From RPRC01 sp034933285 (GTDB lineage Bacteria > Desulfobacterota > Desulfuromonadia > Geobacterales > Geobacteraceae), in the NCBI GenBank assembly GCA_034933285.1, contig JAYFNT010000025.1:73159-137158 (forward strand): a stretch of 64,000 nucleotides of DNA. The letters run 5' to 3'. Position 1 is the first letter of the stretch; the number at the start of each line of letters is the position of its first letter. The notes beneath the pieces were generated by a model. That model was not told where the DNA came from, ran no database searches, and saw only the letters and a program-made list of their open reading frames with translations. Positions 25,264 through 34,923 of the stretch are shown piece after piece. A program made the translations under genes and the position numbers.

Positions 25264-27654
25264 TTAACGGTTGGCGATTCCGGAAAGTATCCCTTCAAGA
25301 GCATGTTTCGCCCTGGCCAGGGTCGAACCGTTTGCCCGATGCAGCGTTGCCTGGGCGTTTTGCCAAGCCACTGCGTCAGGACCGATAGCGGCATTCTCGT
25401 TATCCACAACCGTATCGTTGCTGACAATCAGGGTTGCTCCATTCCTCCGCAAGACGGCAATGGCATGGCCCGAATCAATGCTGTTGTTCCTGATTTGTTG
25501 ATCGGTTGCGCGTACGGCCATCGTGTAATGCTGAAGCCGCGCGCCCGCTGCCTGCAGCAGCGTCGCACCTAACAGTGCATAGCCTGAACAAACCAATGGT
25601 CGCCTTCCGGTAATGGAGGCCTGACGTTCAAACAGACTTTCAATGGTCGGCTCGGCCATGTCTTCAAGGGAAGCAACAAGGCGATGATAAAACCAGGCGC
25701 CCGCAAAAGCCTCGTAGGCACGAACCAGCTCCGCGTTGCTCCTGCCGCGCAGGGACCCGAACCATCCCCTGCCCTCTGCAAGGGTCGGAACGGCGCCGGC
25801 AGGCAGATGGCCTGTGGCCTGCATCATCTGCCGCGCCTCAAGTTGCAGCGGAAGGATGGACTCGCCAAAAGCGTGCAACAGCTTTATCTGGCTGCTGTTG
25901 AGGCTCGGGAAGAGGCGAAGCAAATCATCCTCGACAGTCGTGCGCAGCAGCCCGGCGAGTTGACCGGCTTCCTCCGTCGTCGGCGCGGTTGCCCCAGGCA
26001 CCCCGTTAAGCCACAGAAGACACCTGAAGACAAAATCCAGCCGCGCCGAACTGCCCTGACCTTGACCGAGAGTGGCTGCATTTTCGCTGAAACGCCGCTG
26101 CAAGGCCTTAAGGTTGTCTCTGACTTGTTCCACGATTCCGACATCGACCTCGCGCCCGGAGACGGAGCCCCACAGCCTCCTGAGTTCGTCTTGCAGGGAA
26201 AAAGCCAGGGTATCGACGTCCACCAGTGCCAGGACCTCCGGCATCTTCCGGAGCAATTCACGCAATCGCATCTGGGCTTTTTGTACCGAAACCAGGCCCT
26301 GAAGGCGATACAGGTCATCATCGCTTCTGAGACGGGGCAGCGCATGTCGCAAGCCGCCTTCTTCATTGTCTTCAACAACCCCATGGATTCCCCGGGCGAC
26401 TTCGCTCAACACCCCGGCCGCCCGCGGCCCTGTCGAACCCAGCGCAGCAAGACGGGAGCGCACGGCCGACAATGCCGAGGACCTCGCCTGATCCAGTCCA
26501 ACGACCGCGGCCGGGTCGATGACACCCTGTTGCTTCTGTTGAGCCTCGGCCCATGTTTGCAACTCCGCCAGGGACTGAGCGTCGGTTTGGCGGGATTTTT
26601 CGCTCTTTTGCCGGCTCACTCGTGCATCCAGTACAGCCAGCGAGAGATGGATTACCGCCTGGCGGGCACGGGCGACATCGAAACCTCCGTCGGAACGCCG
26701 TGTGTCGACGAGGGCCACCACGGGTCGCACGGCATTGAAGCCGGAGTATTCTCGGACAAAGGCCAGAGCTTCCGCATTTCTCCTGATGGCGTTGGCAAGA
26801 GCATCGGTTTGCTGAGGTCCATAGAGGTCCATCAACAAAGACTCGCTGGCGATTCGCCCCAAAAGGCCGCCGCGCAGAATGCCGTTCCAGGGAGACATGA
26901 TTGCCGTTTCGGGGGTTTCTCCAGGCGCCGGGGCAGCATCTTTGCACTGTATCGCCGGTTCCGCCGACAGGGTATGAAGCGGCAACGACAGTGGACCGCC
27001 GTCGGCAGACTGCTGGACAACATGGGTCAACTCATGGGCAAGCAGAAGCTTTCCCGATTCACTTTCGGGGGCATAGCGCCCTTGCGCAAACACGACATGG
27101 TTACCATATGTGTAGGCCTGGGCCTCGATCGCTTGTGCGCTGGCCGCGGCTCTCCCGTCCGCATGCACACGAACATGGTCGAAATTGACCCCGAAACGCG
27201 GCTGAAAGTACGCCCGCGCCCCAGGATCGAGCTGTTGGCCGCTACCCTCGAGATCATTGATGTAGCTTGCCGTCAAAGGAGGTATGTCTGCAGCACTCTC
27301 GTCACCCTTGGCCTGGAGAATCGACCCGGCTTCTCCCTTGCGCACTGAATCAGGACATTGCATCACGTCCCCGACTGCAGACTGGATATTGGAAAACTGT
27401 TCCTGCGCTCCAGCCTGGTCTGGAAGGGGTATCTCCGGCATGCGCATGACCTGGTCTGCCACGCGATCCGCCTCCTGCTCAAGGTCGTCATTGGTAGCGT
27501 CGACCACAAGTCGGGGCTGGATTATCCGGCTTCGGAGGATCTGGCGAATTTCCTGCCGGCACGAGATTGCCGAACTGCAGGGCAATGCCGGCAAGACTGG
27601 CAGCCTTCGGTGCGGCTCTTGGCGGTTCTTCAAGTTGTCGGCGAATATCTTCAT
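25264..27654 (-). CDS. DUF4157 protein with C-terminal cysteine-protease-like domain (effector candidate)
   Basis: A 796-residue multi-domain protein. Leader at 35-72 (IIQPRLVV.., EQEADRVADQVMRM), DUF4157 at about 130-225 with the metalloprotease motif HELTHVVQQ (HExxH at 207-211), a long helical region, and a C-terminal domain from about 670: LVCSGYALLGATLL (Cys689), SGHAIAVL (His730), LIVSNDTVV (Asn746/Asp747). The C-41-H-16-N/D order fits a papain/transglutaminase-like triad. In eCIS loci DUF4157 proteins commonly carry toxins, so this is a likely cargo. AGGAGGCGG precedes the ATG. No signal peptide. The triad reading is my inference. Confidence 0.75.
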   Translation of the reverse strand: MKIFADNLKNRQEPHRRLPVLPALPCSSAISCRQEIRQILRSRIIQPRLVVDATNDDLEQEADRVADQVMRMPEIPLPDQAGAQEQFSNIQSAVGDVMQCPDSVRKGEAGSILQAKGDESAADIPPLTASYINDLEGSGQQLDPGARAYFQPRFGVNFDHVRVHADGRAAASAQAIEAQAYTYGNHVVFAQGRYAPESESGKLLLAHELTHVVQQSADGGPLSLPLHTLSAEPAIQCKDAAPAPGETPETAIMSPWNGILRGGLLGRIASESLLMDLYGPQQTDALANAIRRNAEALAFVREYSGFNAVRPVVALVDTRRSDGGFDVARARQAVIHLSLAVLDARVSRQKSEKSRQTDAQSLAELQTWAEAQQKQQGVIDPAAVVGLDQARSSALSAVRSRLAALGSTGPRAAGVLSEVARGIHGVVEDNEEGGLRHALPRLRSDDDLYRLQGLVSVQKAQMRLRELLRKMPEVLALVDVDTLAFSLQDELRRLWGSVSGREVDVGIVEQVRDNLKALQRRFSENAATLGQGQGSSARLDFVFRCLLWLNGVPGATAPTTEEAGQLAGLLRTTVEDDLLRLFPSLNSSQIKLLHAFGESILPLQLEARQMMQATGHLPAGAVPTLAEGRGWFGSLRGRSNAELVRAYEAFAGAWFYHRLVASLEDMAEPTIESLFERQASITGRRPLVCSGYALLGATLLQAAGARLQHYTMAVRATDQQIRNNSIDSGHAIAVLRRNGATLIVSNDTVVDNENAAIGPDAVAWQNAQATLHRANGSTLARAKHALEGILSGIANR

Positions 27655-27687
27655 GTCCGCCTCCTGGCCTCATCTATTTACCAGTCC

Positions 27688-30540
27688 TTACCCCGATATA
27701 ACCAGGCTCAGGTTGGCGGCCCGTTCGGAGCGCCCGGGGGGAACGATGTTCATGATGACCGCTTCCCCTTCCCCACGGTTTCCGACGTAGATGGAGGAAT
27801 TGCCCATCACTATGGCGGCACGGGCTGCCGCCACCTCGAAAACCGATGCAGACAGGCTGGTGTTCAGGAACGCCATCTGGCTGTCCGGGCTGAGGAAGGT
27901 CAGGTCGCTCAGCAGGGCGCTGGAGAAAAGGGCAGGAAGCGTCCCGCCGTTGCCGGCGACGATTTCCACCAGGCGTTGGCGGGTGGCCGAGCTGAAATCC
28001 AACCTGGTCATGCGACACCCAGTGACCCGGAAGGTGGTTCCCATTCCGGCGCAATTCACCCGCCCCTGCTTCACCAGCGCATCGAGATTCTTGACGGCAT
28101 CATCCGGCATCGTTCCCGCGGGCTGGACACCGTAGAGGGTGACAATTCCCCGGATGTCGCAGTCCGACAGCGTCCAGTCGGCGTTCGCATCAATGATGGA
28201 AAGGGCAGCCGCAGGTCGTTCGCGCACCGCTTCCACGCGGATCTTCGCCAGCGCCGCTCCCAGCTGCCCCTCCGGCGCTTCAGCCTGGCGCAGGAGGGCG
28301 ATCAGCCCCAGGTAGCTCTGGCGCTCACGGACCGCCAGGTTTGCGGCCATTGTCCTCACCCGGTCATTGATGGCAGTTGACAGGTTCTGTCGCTCCGGTT
28401 CGCCCATGCCGGCCAAGGCCCTGGCCGCATCCGCCACTTTCCTGTCAAAGTCGTTCCGGTCCGCCCGACGGAAGAGATCGGCCAGGGCCGGGTGGAGGTC
28501 CAGGATCCTCAGGGGAAACTCGGTGCTTGCCGGGCCGGACGCCTCCAGCTCCAGGCAACTCATGGCGACTGTGCCCGCGTCTGCCACCCGCACCAGCACC
28601 CCTTCGGTGATGAAGCCGTAGACCGCCAGCCCTTTCAGGGAAACGTCCCGGCAGTTGTCGAATACGAGTGCACCGGCCGGATTGTCCATGGTGACTATTT
28701 CCATATCCGAGAGGCATATCGCAGCGAATCCCTTGAAGCGGGCCGGCTCCTTCTGCAGATGGAGCCGCGTTCCATGACCGCACCCCGTCAGACAGAGGTG
28801 AACCCTTTCGTCCTTGGGCACGATCGCGTAACCGGCGAATTCATGGTCCCCGGGCAGGAGGCAGAGACAGATGTCCAATTCCCCCTTTTCGATGAGTTTC
28901 TTGAGGGCCTCTTCCAGGGTTGCGAACATGCCCCCCTTGCCGACGGTGATCCGGCAGCCGCCGCCGGACGGACGGGCGCAGAGGGCGTCCAGGGCGTCCT
29001 GGACCGTGTCGACCCCCGGTTGGTTCAGATAGGTGCAGTCGCCGGCCGGCTTGTAGGACACGTGGCCCGCCCGGATGTTGCAGAGGAGCTTCAAAGCATC
29101 CGCCACTGTGCTGACGGCCTGGCCCTGGTAGACGCTGGTGTCGCACGGCTTGGCAAAGGCCACGTGCTCGGCGGCAAGCTGGCAGAGGCGGTTGAGGGCC
29201 TTTTCCACGTTGTCATGGGTAGCGTTGAACAGCCCGCTTGAACAGGTGGTGGCATACCCCACGTCGTGGGCATGGAGGTCGGTGAGGGGTGGAAACCTGT
29301 GGCGGCGCTTGTCGGCATCGCTGTCGAAGGCAACCACAGTGCCGTCCGCCAGGACCCGAGCCAGGCGGATATAATGATGGGTAATTCCCCGGGGCTCAGC
29401 GCCGCTTACCACCACATCGCCCGGATTCAGCACCGCCTCGCGCACCGGCGCCAGCCAGAAGTCTCCGGGCACGAAGGTCATGCCGGCCAAGTCCAGCGTG
29501 AGTTGCAGCGCCTCCAGGTTGATCCGGATGGCCGTTCCCAGGGTGACGTGACCGGGGGCGGTTGACGCCCCGCCGGTGGAAAGGTCTACCCCCCGGTCGC
29601 TCCCTGCGGACAGGGACCAGGTAACGCCCGAACGGGTCAGGTCGCAGTAGCCGTCCCAACGACGCACCAATTCTTTCGGCGGGGCAGCGGGAATTTCGTA
29701 GGCATTTTTAATAATGCCGCAGGTCGGCGTGAATCCCGTTCCCGGAAAGAGTCCCAGGTGCTTTTCCGTGGTCAGGTTGTGGAACTCGTAGACGAACTTG
29801 GAAGATACGAATCCCGGCGGCATTTTCTCCACCGACAGTGCGCCGTACTGCTCGGCGCCGTTCTCGCTGGACCACTTGAGAATCAGTCGGGTGGGGTTCG
29901 CGGCCTCGCCCTCCAGGGCATGGACCTCCAGGCGGAACAGGTAGCTGCCGACCCTTCCCTTTCCGGCGGAAATCAAACCGGCGCACGGGTCGCAGGGGTC
30001 GCCGGCCTCCAGGCTGGTGTGGAGGGCCAGCGACAGGGTGGCGTTGCCCTGCCGCAGTATGCCGGTTTCGGGGTTGACCGACTCGGGGCAGGTCTTCACC
30101 TGGAGCATGGTCTGGGTGCGGGTGCAGGTGTCGGCCCCGTGGAGCCCCGGGTCCCTCAGCGTGCCGTCCTCCAGCGAGGTCACGGCCCGGTCCCAGACGT
30201 CGGCATAGATGATATAGGGGCCGGTGGCGGGAAACGCAGGATACCCCGGGAGGTCGGCCTGGGTATTTGCAGCAAAGGGTGCGCCCTCGGGCAGTACCGC
30301 CCGGATGCCGTCCGCGTAAAGGTCGCCCGGCTGGATCTTCCGGTCGGCAGTGATGGAAACAGAACCGGTTCGTGGGGAACCGGAGCCGACCACGTCGGCA
30401 AGTGCCCGGGTGAGCTGCTCCCGGCAGATTGACACCAGTTCGTTCCAGTCGGCGTCGGTGATCATCCGTCCCTGCTGCTGTTGGATTCCGGAATAGCGCT
30501 TGTCCGGCTGGAAACTGTCACGAGATATCTGAGTTTTCAT
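27688..30540 (-). CDS. DUF6519-domain protein, probable tail-fibre/spike-like component
   Basis: A 950-residue protein starting MKTQISRDSFQPDKRYSGIQ, with GRMITDADWNELV, the opening typical of DUF6519 proteins in CIS loci. The middle is beta-rich. Residues about 520-650 (CRITVGKGGMFATLEEAL, ICLCLLPGDHEFAGYAIV, ..ICLSDMEIVTMD, ALVFDNCRDVSLKGLAVYG, ..VAMSCLELEASG) look like a right-handed parallel beta-helix. Repeated VADALKLLC and VQDALDALC motifs precede it. Best guess is a surface fibre or receptor-binding element attached to the baseplate. GAGGGGTGA precedes the ATG. Confidence 0.65.
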   Translation of the reverse strand: MKTQISRDSFQPDKRYSGIQQQQGRMITDADWNELVSICREQLTRALADVVGSGSPRTGSVSITADRKIQPGDLYADGIRAVLPEGAPFAANTQADLPGYPAFPATGPYIIYADVWDRAVTSLEDGTLRDPGLHGADTCTRTQTMLQVKTCPESVNPETGILRQGNATLSLALHTSLEAGDPCDPCAGLISAGKGRVGSYLFRLEVHALEGEAANPTRLILKWSSENGAEQYGALSVEKMPPGFVSSKFVYEFHNLTTEKHLGLFPGTGFTPTCGIIKNAYEIPAAPPKELVRRWDGYCDLTRSGVTWSLSAGSDRGVDLSTGGASTAPGHVTLGTAIRINLEALQLTLDLAGMTFVPGDFWLAPVREAVLNPGDVVVSGAEPRGITHHYIRLARVLADGTVVAFDSDADKRRHRFPPLTDLHAHDVGYATTCSSGLFNATHDNVEKALNRLCQLAAEHVAFAKPCDTSVYQGQAVSTVADALKLLCNIRAGHVSYKPAGDCTYLNQPGVDTVQDALDALCARPSGGGCRITVGKGGMFATLEEALKKLIEKGELDICLCLLPGDHEFAGYAIVPKDERVHLCLTGCGHGTRLHLQKEPARFKGFAAICLSDMEIVTMDNPAGALVFDNCRDVSLKGLAVYGFITEGVLVRVADAGTVAMSCLELEASGPASTEFPLRILDLHPALADLFRRADRNDFDRKVADAARALAGMGEPERQNLSTAINDRVRTMAANLAVRERQSYLGLIALLRQAEAPEGQLGAALAKIRVEAVRERPAAALSIIDANADWTLSDCDIRGIVTLYGVQPAGTMPDDAVKNLDALVKQGRVNCAGMGTTFRVTGCRMTRLDFSSATRQRLVEIVAGNGGTLPALFSSALLSDLTFLSPDSQMAFLNTSLSASVFEVAAARAAIVMGNSSIYVGNRGEGEAVIMNIVPPGRSERAANLSLVISG

Positions 30541-30568
30541 GGGTCACCCCTCGGTTTGGAAATCTCTG

Positions 30569-32071
30569 CTAAACACACGGCGGATAGGGCGACCGGTGCA
30601 GGCGAAGATCCGGCACGATGACCGCCTCCATCCCCACCGGGATAAACTCCTTCAGCTTGTCAAGCACCGCGGCCATGAGCAGGCTGTAGCGCCAGCCGTG
30701 GTGCGCGCCCATCTCTCCGCCGTCTTCTGCGCCGAAGCGGATCGGCTCCGCAGTGGCAGGATGGAGCACTCCGCATCCCGGCTCGCCGAACCGGGCGGTG
30801 CGACGCACCACTCCCCCCCCCTCTTCGAACTCGAAGGAGTAGAATACCGGCCGCTCGGTGGAATTGCGGAACTTGAGGAGCGCCGGTGCCGAAAGCCCCG
30901 GGGGAACACGGGAAAAACGGATGCAGTGCGGTTTCTCCTTCACCGCAGGCGCCAGCGACACCATCCCGTCAAAGAGGGAGTCGCTGGCCTGGAGGCGTCC
31001 GCACGACAGGCCGTCGAGCACCGTGCAGTATTCGAGGCGGAGCAGCCCGGGAACCGTCATTTTGCCTAACAGGCAATCCTCCGCCGTCACCACCGGAGCT
31101 TCCATTGCGCCTGCCGGAACGGTGACTTCAAGGACGCGCACGGCGCACCTCCTGAGCCTCACACTCCCGGCAATCACCTTCAGGGTACCGTCGATGACCA
31201 GGTCCTCGAGCAGTTGCTCCTTCTTTGTATCGACGAGCGTGTCTCCCTGCACGGGAAAGAGCCCCGGCGCGAAAAAGCCCAGGGGCGGCGGCGCGTGGAG
31301 GATGACCCTCTTGGGGTGGATGTGCCCCTGCCGCCAGTCGGGAGTGCGAAGATCCACCGTGCACCGGGAAACATCGTCGAAGCTCCCGGGGAAACAGGGC
31401 GCGCCGTGGGGATTGACCTGTCGCCACCACGTGGGTTTCCCGGCAAAAGTGGTGAGTTTCGCCGCCGGATTGGCAGGAAATTCGTCTACGGCCACCGCCA
31501 CCTCCATGGCCCTCGTCGGGTAGCGGAAATCCGGCGTTGCAGCGGGGAGGTCGGGGTGACGCGCCGCCCAGAGTGGGTGTTGCCGGAAATCGTCGAAGGC
31601 TAAGTCCTCTCCCAGCGCCCCGGCCGGCAGCAGCGGCATGGCCACGCGGGGAGTCACTGCGGTCCGCAGCCATCCCTCCCGGATCTCAACCTCCATCCGG
31701 CCGACAGCTTCTGCAATCTGCTCGATGGCGGTCAGAGTTCCCTTGCGCTGCCGCCATGCAACGGCGTTGGCCACCTCGTCGCGCCTGCCCCGCTCGTCGG
31801 GAGAGACGAGGCGTACGTCCAGCAGTTGGGCGAAGTAGGGCAGCAGCCAGGGCTGGCAGGCAAGGCCCTCGGTTGGGTTGTCCGGAAAGGAGTCGGCCAG
31901 CCGCTGGTCAAGGGTGGCGCGGAGCCGGTCCAAGAGTTCGCCGCAGGCATCCAGATACCTCGCCAGGTCCCCCTCTCCGCCGGCCTCGCTGCTGTCACGG
32001 GTGCGGTAGACCTCTGGCAACATGCCGTACAACTGCCTGCCTGTCGCGGTTTTGGGGTTTTCATCTGCCAT
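30569..32071 (-). CDS. Baseplate tail protein I (gpI-like)
   Basis: A 500-residue protein whose N-terminal about 150 residues match phage tail protein I: GRQLYGMLPEVYRTRDS, LARYLDACGELLDRLRATLDQ, PYFAQLLDVRL, and ANAVAWRQRKGTLTAIEQIA. The remainder is beta-rich with paired segments (LVIDGTLKVIAGSVRLRRC..VTAEDCLLGKMTVPGLLRLEY) and may form a beta-helix reaching to the fibre. GpI-type proteins connect baseplate wedge to tail fibre, and the next gene is the DUF6519 fibre candidate. I use the ATG at 32071 with GGAGACG; a TTG start at 32092 would add seven residues. Confidence 0.75.
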   Translation of the reverse strand: MADENPKTATGRQLYGMLPEVYRTRDSSEAGGEGDLARYLDACGELLDRLRATLDQRLADSFPDNPTEGLACQPWLLPYFAQLLDVRLVSPDERGRRDEVANAVAWRQRKGTLTAIEQIAEAVGRMEVEIREGWLRTAVTPRVAMPLLPAGALGEDLAFDDFRQHPLWAARHPDLPAATPDFRYPTRAMEVAVAVDEFPANPAAKLTTFAGKPTWWRQVNPHGAPCFPGSFDDVSRCTVDLRTPDWRQGHIHPKRVILHAPPPLGFFAPGLFPVQGDTLVDTKKEQLLEDLVIDGTLKVIAGSVRLRRCAVRVLEVTVPAGAMEAPVVTAEDCLLGKMTVPGLLRLEYCTVLDGLSCGRLQASDSLFDGMVSLAPAVKEKPHCIRFSRVPPGLSAPALLKFRNSTERPVFYSFEFEEGGGVVRRTARFGEPGCGVLHPATAEPIRFGAEDGGEMGAHHGWRYSLLMAAVLDKLKEFIPVGMEAVIVPDLRLHRSPYPPCV

Positions 32072-32097
32072 GATCGTCTCCGGTTGATCCAATGTGT

Positions 32098-34923
32098 CTA
32101 GGGAATGTTGCCGCCTTCCACCTCTTCTTCAGCAGCCACCCTGAGCTGCCCCAGGGTCAGCACCTCCCGGTCGGCGACCTGTTCCCGCCGCAGCGAGCGG
32201 TCGCCGTTTATGACCGCAACGGAATGCTCCACCCCGGCGGTCCCTTCAACCACCCGGTACACTTCGCTCAGGAACAGGTCCTGCCCCAGTTTCCGTTTCC
32301 GGAGCGAGAAGGACTCCTGCAGCGCACTTTTCACCGCGGCCGTCACCAAGTCAGGGTTGCGGCCGTTCTCCACGGTCAGCAGCACCTCCAGGGAAAAGGT
32401 GCGCGGCACGTAGGGGAGCACCGTCACCTCCACCCCGGGCAGGGCATGGGCAACCAGGAACTCGGTCAGGGGCGCGGCGAGCGTGCCCAATCCCCCGCCC
32501 CCGGCCGGCACCACCACGATCTCCACCCTGTCGTTGCGTCCCAACCCGGCCGGCCTGGAAAAGGCCCGGGCCTGCCAGACGCTGCTCTGCCCGGTGGCCA
32601 GCCAGGCGAAGTCATCCAGGGAAACCGCCCGTTCCAGGGTAAGGAGCGTTGCCGGCGCGTTCTCCCGCAGGGAGTCCGCTCCTTCCCGGTCGTTGCCGCC
32701 GGTGGCAGGCAGCGGCTGGCGAACCCTGTCCACCAGGCGGTGGGGCCTGGTCGGCTTCACCAGGCTGCCGGCGGGCAGGTTGCCGCCGAGCCCGGTGCCC
32801 GAACGGAACACGGCCCGCACGTTGTTCACCCCGGTGGGAAGGCGCCGGCCCCTCGTCCCGTCACCGAAGGTGACCAGGAGATGCCCCGCCTCGGTCATGT
32901 GCACCGTGTAGTGCGGATCGGCAGGGCCGGATGAAGCGAAGCTTTCCACCTGCCGCCATTTCCGCCCGGCCACCGAAAGGTCCATTGCGGCCCGGACTCC
33001 GGCAGTCTGGGTCGGATCGGCCACGAACGACACTCCCGCCTCAGCCAGGACGAAGGACTGGCCGGCGCGGGTGGCATCACCGCTGCCCAGGACCTTTTCC
33101 CCCTTGCCTTCTCCGTGACCGGCCAGGACCACGTTGCCGGCAATGAGGGTGTTGCCGCGGGTGAACCCCGCCCCCAGGTCACGGGAGAGGACGAGGGCGC
33201 CGCCCTCCAGCCCGGCCACGGTGGCGTGGAAGGAGGCAGCCGGGTCATCGTCCCGCTCCACCACGATGACGCGTCCCTTCTCCAGTGCAGCGGGCACCGC
33301 TTCGAGCGGGATGCGGTTTCCGGCCAGGGGCAGGCTGTTTTTCCGCCAGTCGACTGGGCGGAGCGCGTCCTTGAAATGGGCGTAGATCCTGGTTTCGGCA
33401 AGAAAATAATCACCGCCTCCCCGGTCCGTCCATGTGCCGTCCGCGGTCAGTGTCGCTTCTTCCCGTTCCAGGTCCACACTCACCGATGCCAGGCGCGCCC
33501 AGGCGGCCTGGTGTCCCGTTACCACCACGGCAAGGTCGCCGGCGGTGGTCTTCTTCGGTTTGCCGGTGACAATGGCCGCAGTCAGGCTGCCATCCTTCTT
33601 CTCCAGGTAGCTGTCGGTCCGCCACGGCCCGGAGCCCACCGGCGGGACCAGTAGGGTCTGGGCGTTGTCAAGGGGAAAGGAGTGATCGCTCTTCAGCCAC
33701 GAGACCGTCAGAATGGTATAACCCTTGCGTAAATGGCTGCCGTCCGCGGGATGATAGCGCGCAGCGGTCACGGTATAGAACGGCAGCCGCTTGATCTTCC
33801 TGGTGTCGACGGTGTCATGTGCGACCCGCAGGCCGGCAAGCCGCGACCAGTCCCCGGCCACCCGGAGGGCATAGATCACTGCGTCGGGTTGATCGACCGA
33901 ACGTTCCTCCTGGGCGCTCACCGTTATGGTGACCGGATAGCCGGCCCATGCCGTGTCCAGCCGCAACAGCCCGACTGCAGTATCCAGGACCAGCCGTTTT
34001 CCCCGCACCGAGACGACTCGGCGATAGAGGCTCACGGCACCGTCGCTGACCAGGATCACCATGCCGGGAAGAAGCCCTTCCGGTTCACCGGTCAGGCGGA
34101 GCACCCGCTCCATCTCGGCCCCCTTGGCCGCGGGACCTTTCGGTTCAAGCCTTTCGGCCGGCTTGGCGTGGATCACCGTATAGCCCTTGCGGAGCCGGCT
34201 GGAAAGCCTGGGGGTGACCCGAACCTCGGTGTTTCCGGCCACGACCCTGGACCCCATGACAAGATATGCGCGGAGGATGCCGCTCTGCTCGTCCTCCAGG
34301 ACCAGGGGCTGGCCGGTCTTCAGGTCCGCCGCCTCCCCTTCCAGCAGCAGGGTGTGCCCGCCCAGGCGCTCCTGGTTCCTGTCGTGCTCGGCAGAACGGA
34401 GGCTGTTCAGGAGAGGGTCGAGCTTCAGCTCTTCCAGTGTCTCGAAAACGACCGGCGCGCTTCCGTCAGCCGGGGCATGCTTCACGGCGAAGCCCGCCGG
34501 AAGGGTGCCCGCCTCCTTCGCCTCGATGACCAGCCTGGTGGAAGCCGATGCAGGAGGCGCCGGGTGGTAGTCGATCATTTCCACCAGCCGCCGCAGCGCG
34601 TCCCACTGGGTGGCAGTGCCCAGGAACCCCTCGTTGGCGTAAGCGTCCAGGTGCTCGGCCAGCACGTGGGAAGAACGGGACAGGACCCGCACGATCTCCC
34701 AGGCCCAGTCCCGGCGGGAAACGCGGTACTGCTCCAGCATCCGCTCCTGGCGCTCTCCTTCCGACTCGGCGGCAGGTATGCCTGTTATCTCCTGCCAATG
34801 GTGGAATCTATCAGCAAGTTCGGCTCTGAGCAGTTCAAGGAAGGTTACGGCATTGCCGTCCACATACCTGAAGCGGCGCAGGCCGGCGCGGTTCCAGCGG
34901 GTCAGGTCAGTCCCGGTGTTCAT
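32098..34923 (-). CDS. Large baseplate assembly protein (baseplate J/TIGR02243 type)
   Basis: About 941 residues, one of the two large wedge proteins of the CIS baseplate. N-terminal helical region (FLELLRAELADRFHHWQEITGIP, ALRRLVEMIDYHPAPPASAST), long beta-rich insert, and a C-terminal part with ITFGDGTRG-like VTFGDGTRGRRLPTG, then RAVFRSGTGLGGNLPAG, SLDDFAWLATGQ and VEVTVLPYVPRTFSLEVLLT, features of baseplate J/gp47 proteins. The start at 34923 overlaps the upstream stop as ATGA. Long relative to phage gpJ, as usual in eCIS. Confidence 0.82.
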   Translation of the reverse strand: MNTGTDLTRWNRAGLRRFRYVDGNAVTFLELLRAELADRFHHWQEITGIPAAESEGERQERMLEQYRVSRRDWAWEIVRVLSRSSHVLAEHLDAYANEGFLGTATQWDALRRLVEMIDYHPAPPASASTRLVIEAKEAGTLPAGFAVKHAPADGSAPVVFETLEELKLDPLLNSLRSAEHDRNQERLGGHTLLLEGEAADLKTGQPLVLEDEQSGILRAYLVMGSRVVAGNTEVRVTPRLSSRLRKGYTVIHAKPAERLEPKGPAAKGAEMERVLRLTGEPEGLLPGMVILVSDGAVSLYRRVVSVRGKRLVLDTAVGLLRLDTAWAGYPVTITVSAQEERSVDQPDAVIYALRVAGDWSRLAGLRVAHDTVDTRKIKRLPFYTVTAARYHPADGSHLRKGYTILTVSWLKSDHSFPLDNAQTLLVPPVGSGPWRTDSYLEKKDGSLTAAIVTGKPKKTTAGDLAVVVTGHQAAWARLASVSVDLEREEATLTADGTWTDRGGGDYFLAETRIYAHFKDALRPVDWRKNSLPLAGNRIPLEAVPAALEKGRVIVVERDDDPAASFHATVAGLEGGALVLSRDLGAGFTRGNTLIAGNVVLAGHGEGKGEKVLGSGDATRAGQSFVLAEAGVSFVADPTQTAGVRAAMDLSVAGRKWRQVESFASSGPADPHYTVHMTEAGHLLVTFGDGTRGRRLPTGVNNVRAVFRSGTGLGGNLPAGSLVKPTRPHRLVDRVRQPLPATGGNDREGADSLRENAPATLLTLERAVSLDDFAWLATGQSSVWQARAFSRPAGLGRNDRVEIVVVPAGGGGLGTLAAPLTEFLVAHALPGVEVTVLPYVPRTFSLEVLLTVENGRNPDLVTAAVKSALQESFSLRKRKLGQDLFLSEVYRVVEGTAGVEHSVAVINGDRSLRREQVADREVLTLGQLRVAAEEEVEGGNIP

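Noticed and set aside
25684..27348. Long plus-strand open frame opposite the DUF4157 gene
   Set aside because: Shadow of the coding strand; low-similarity composition and no start signal.
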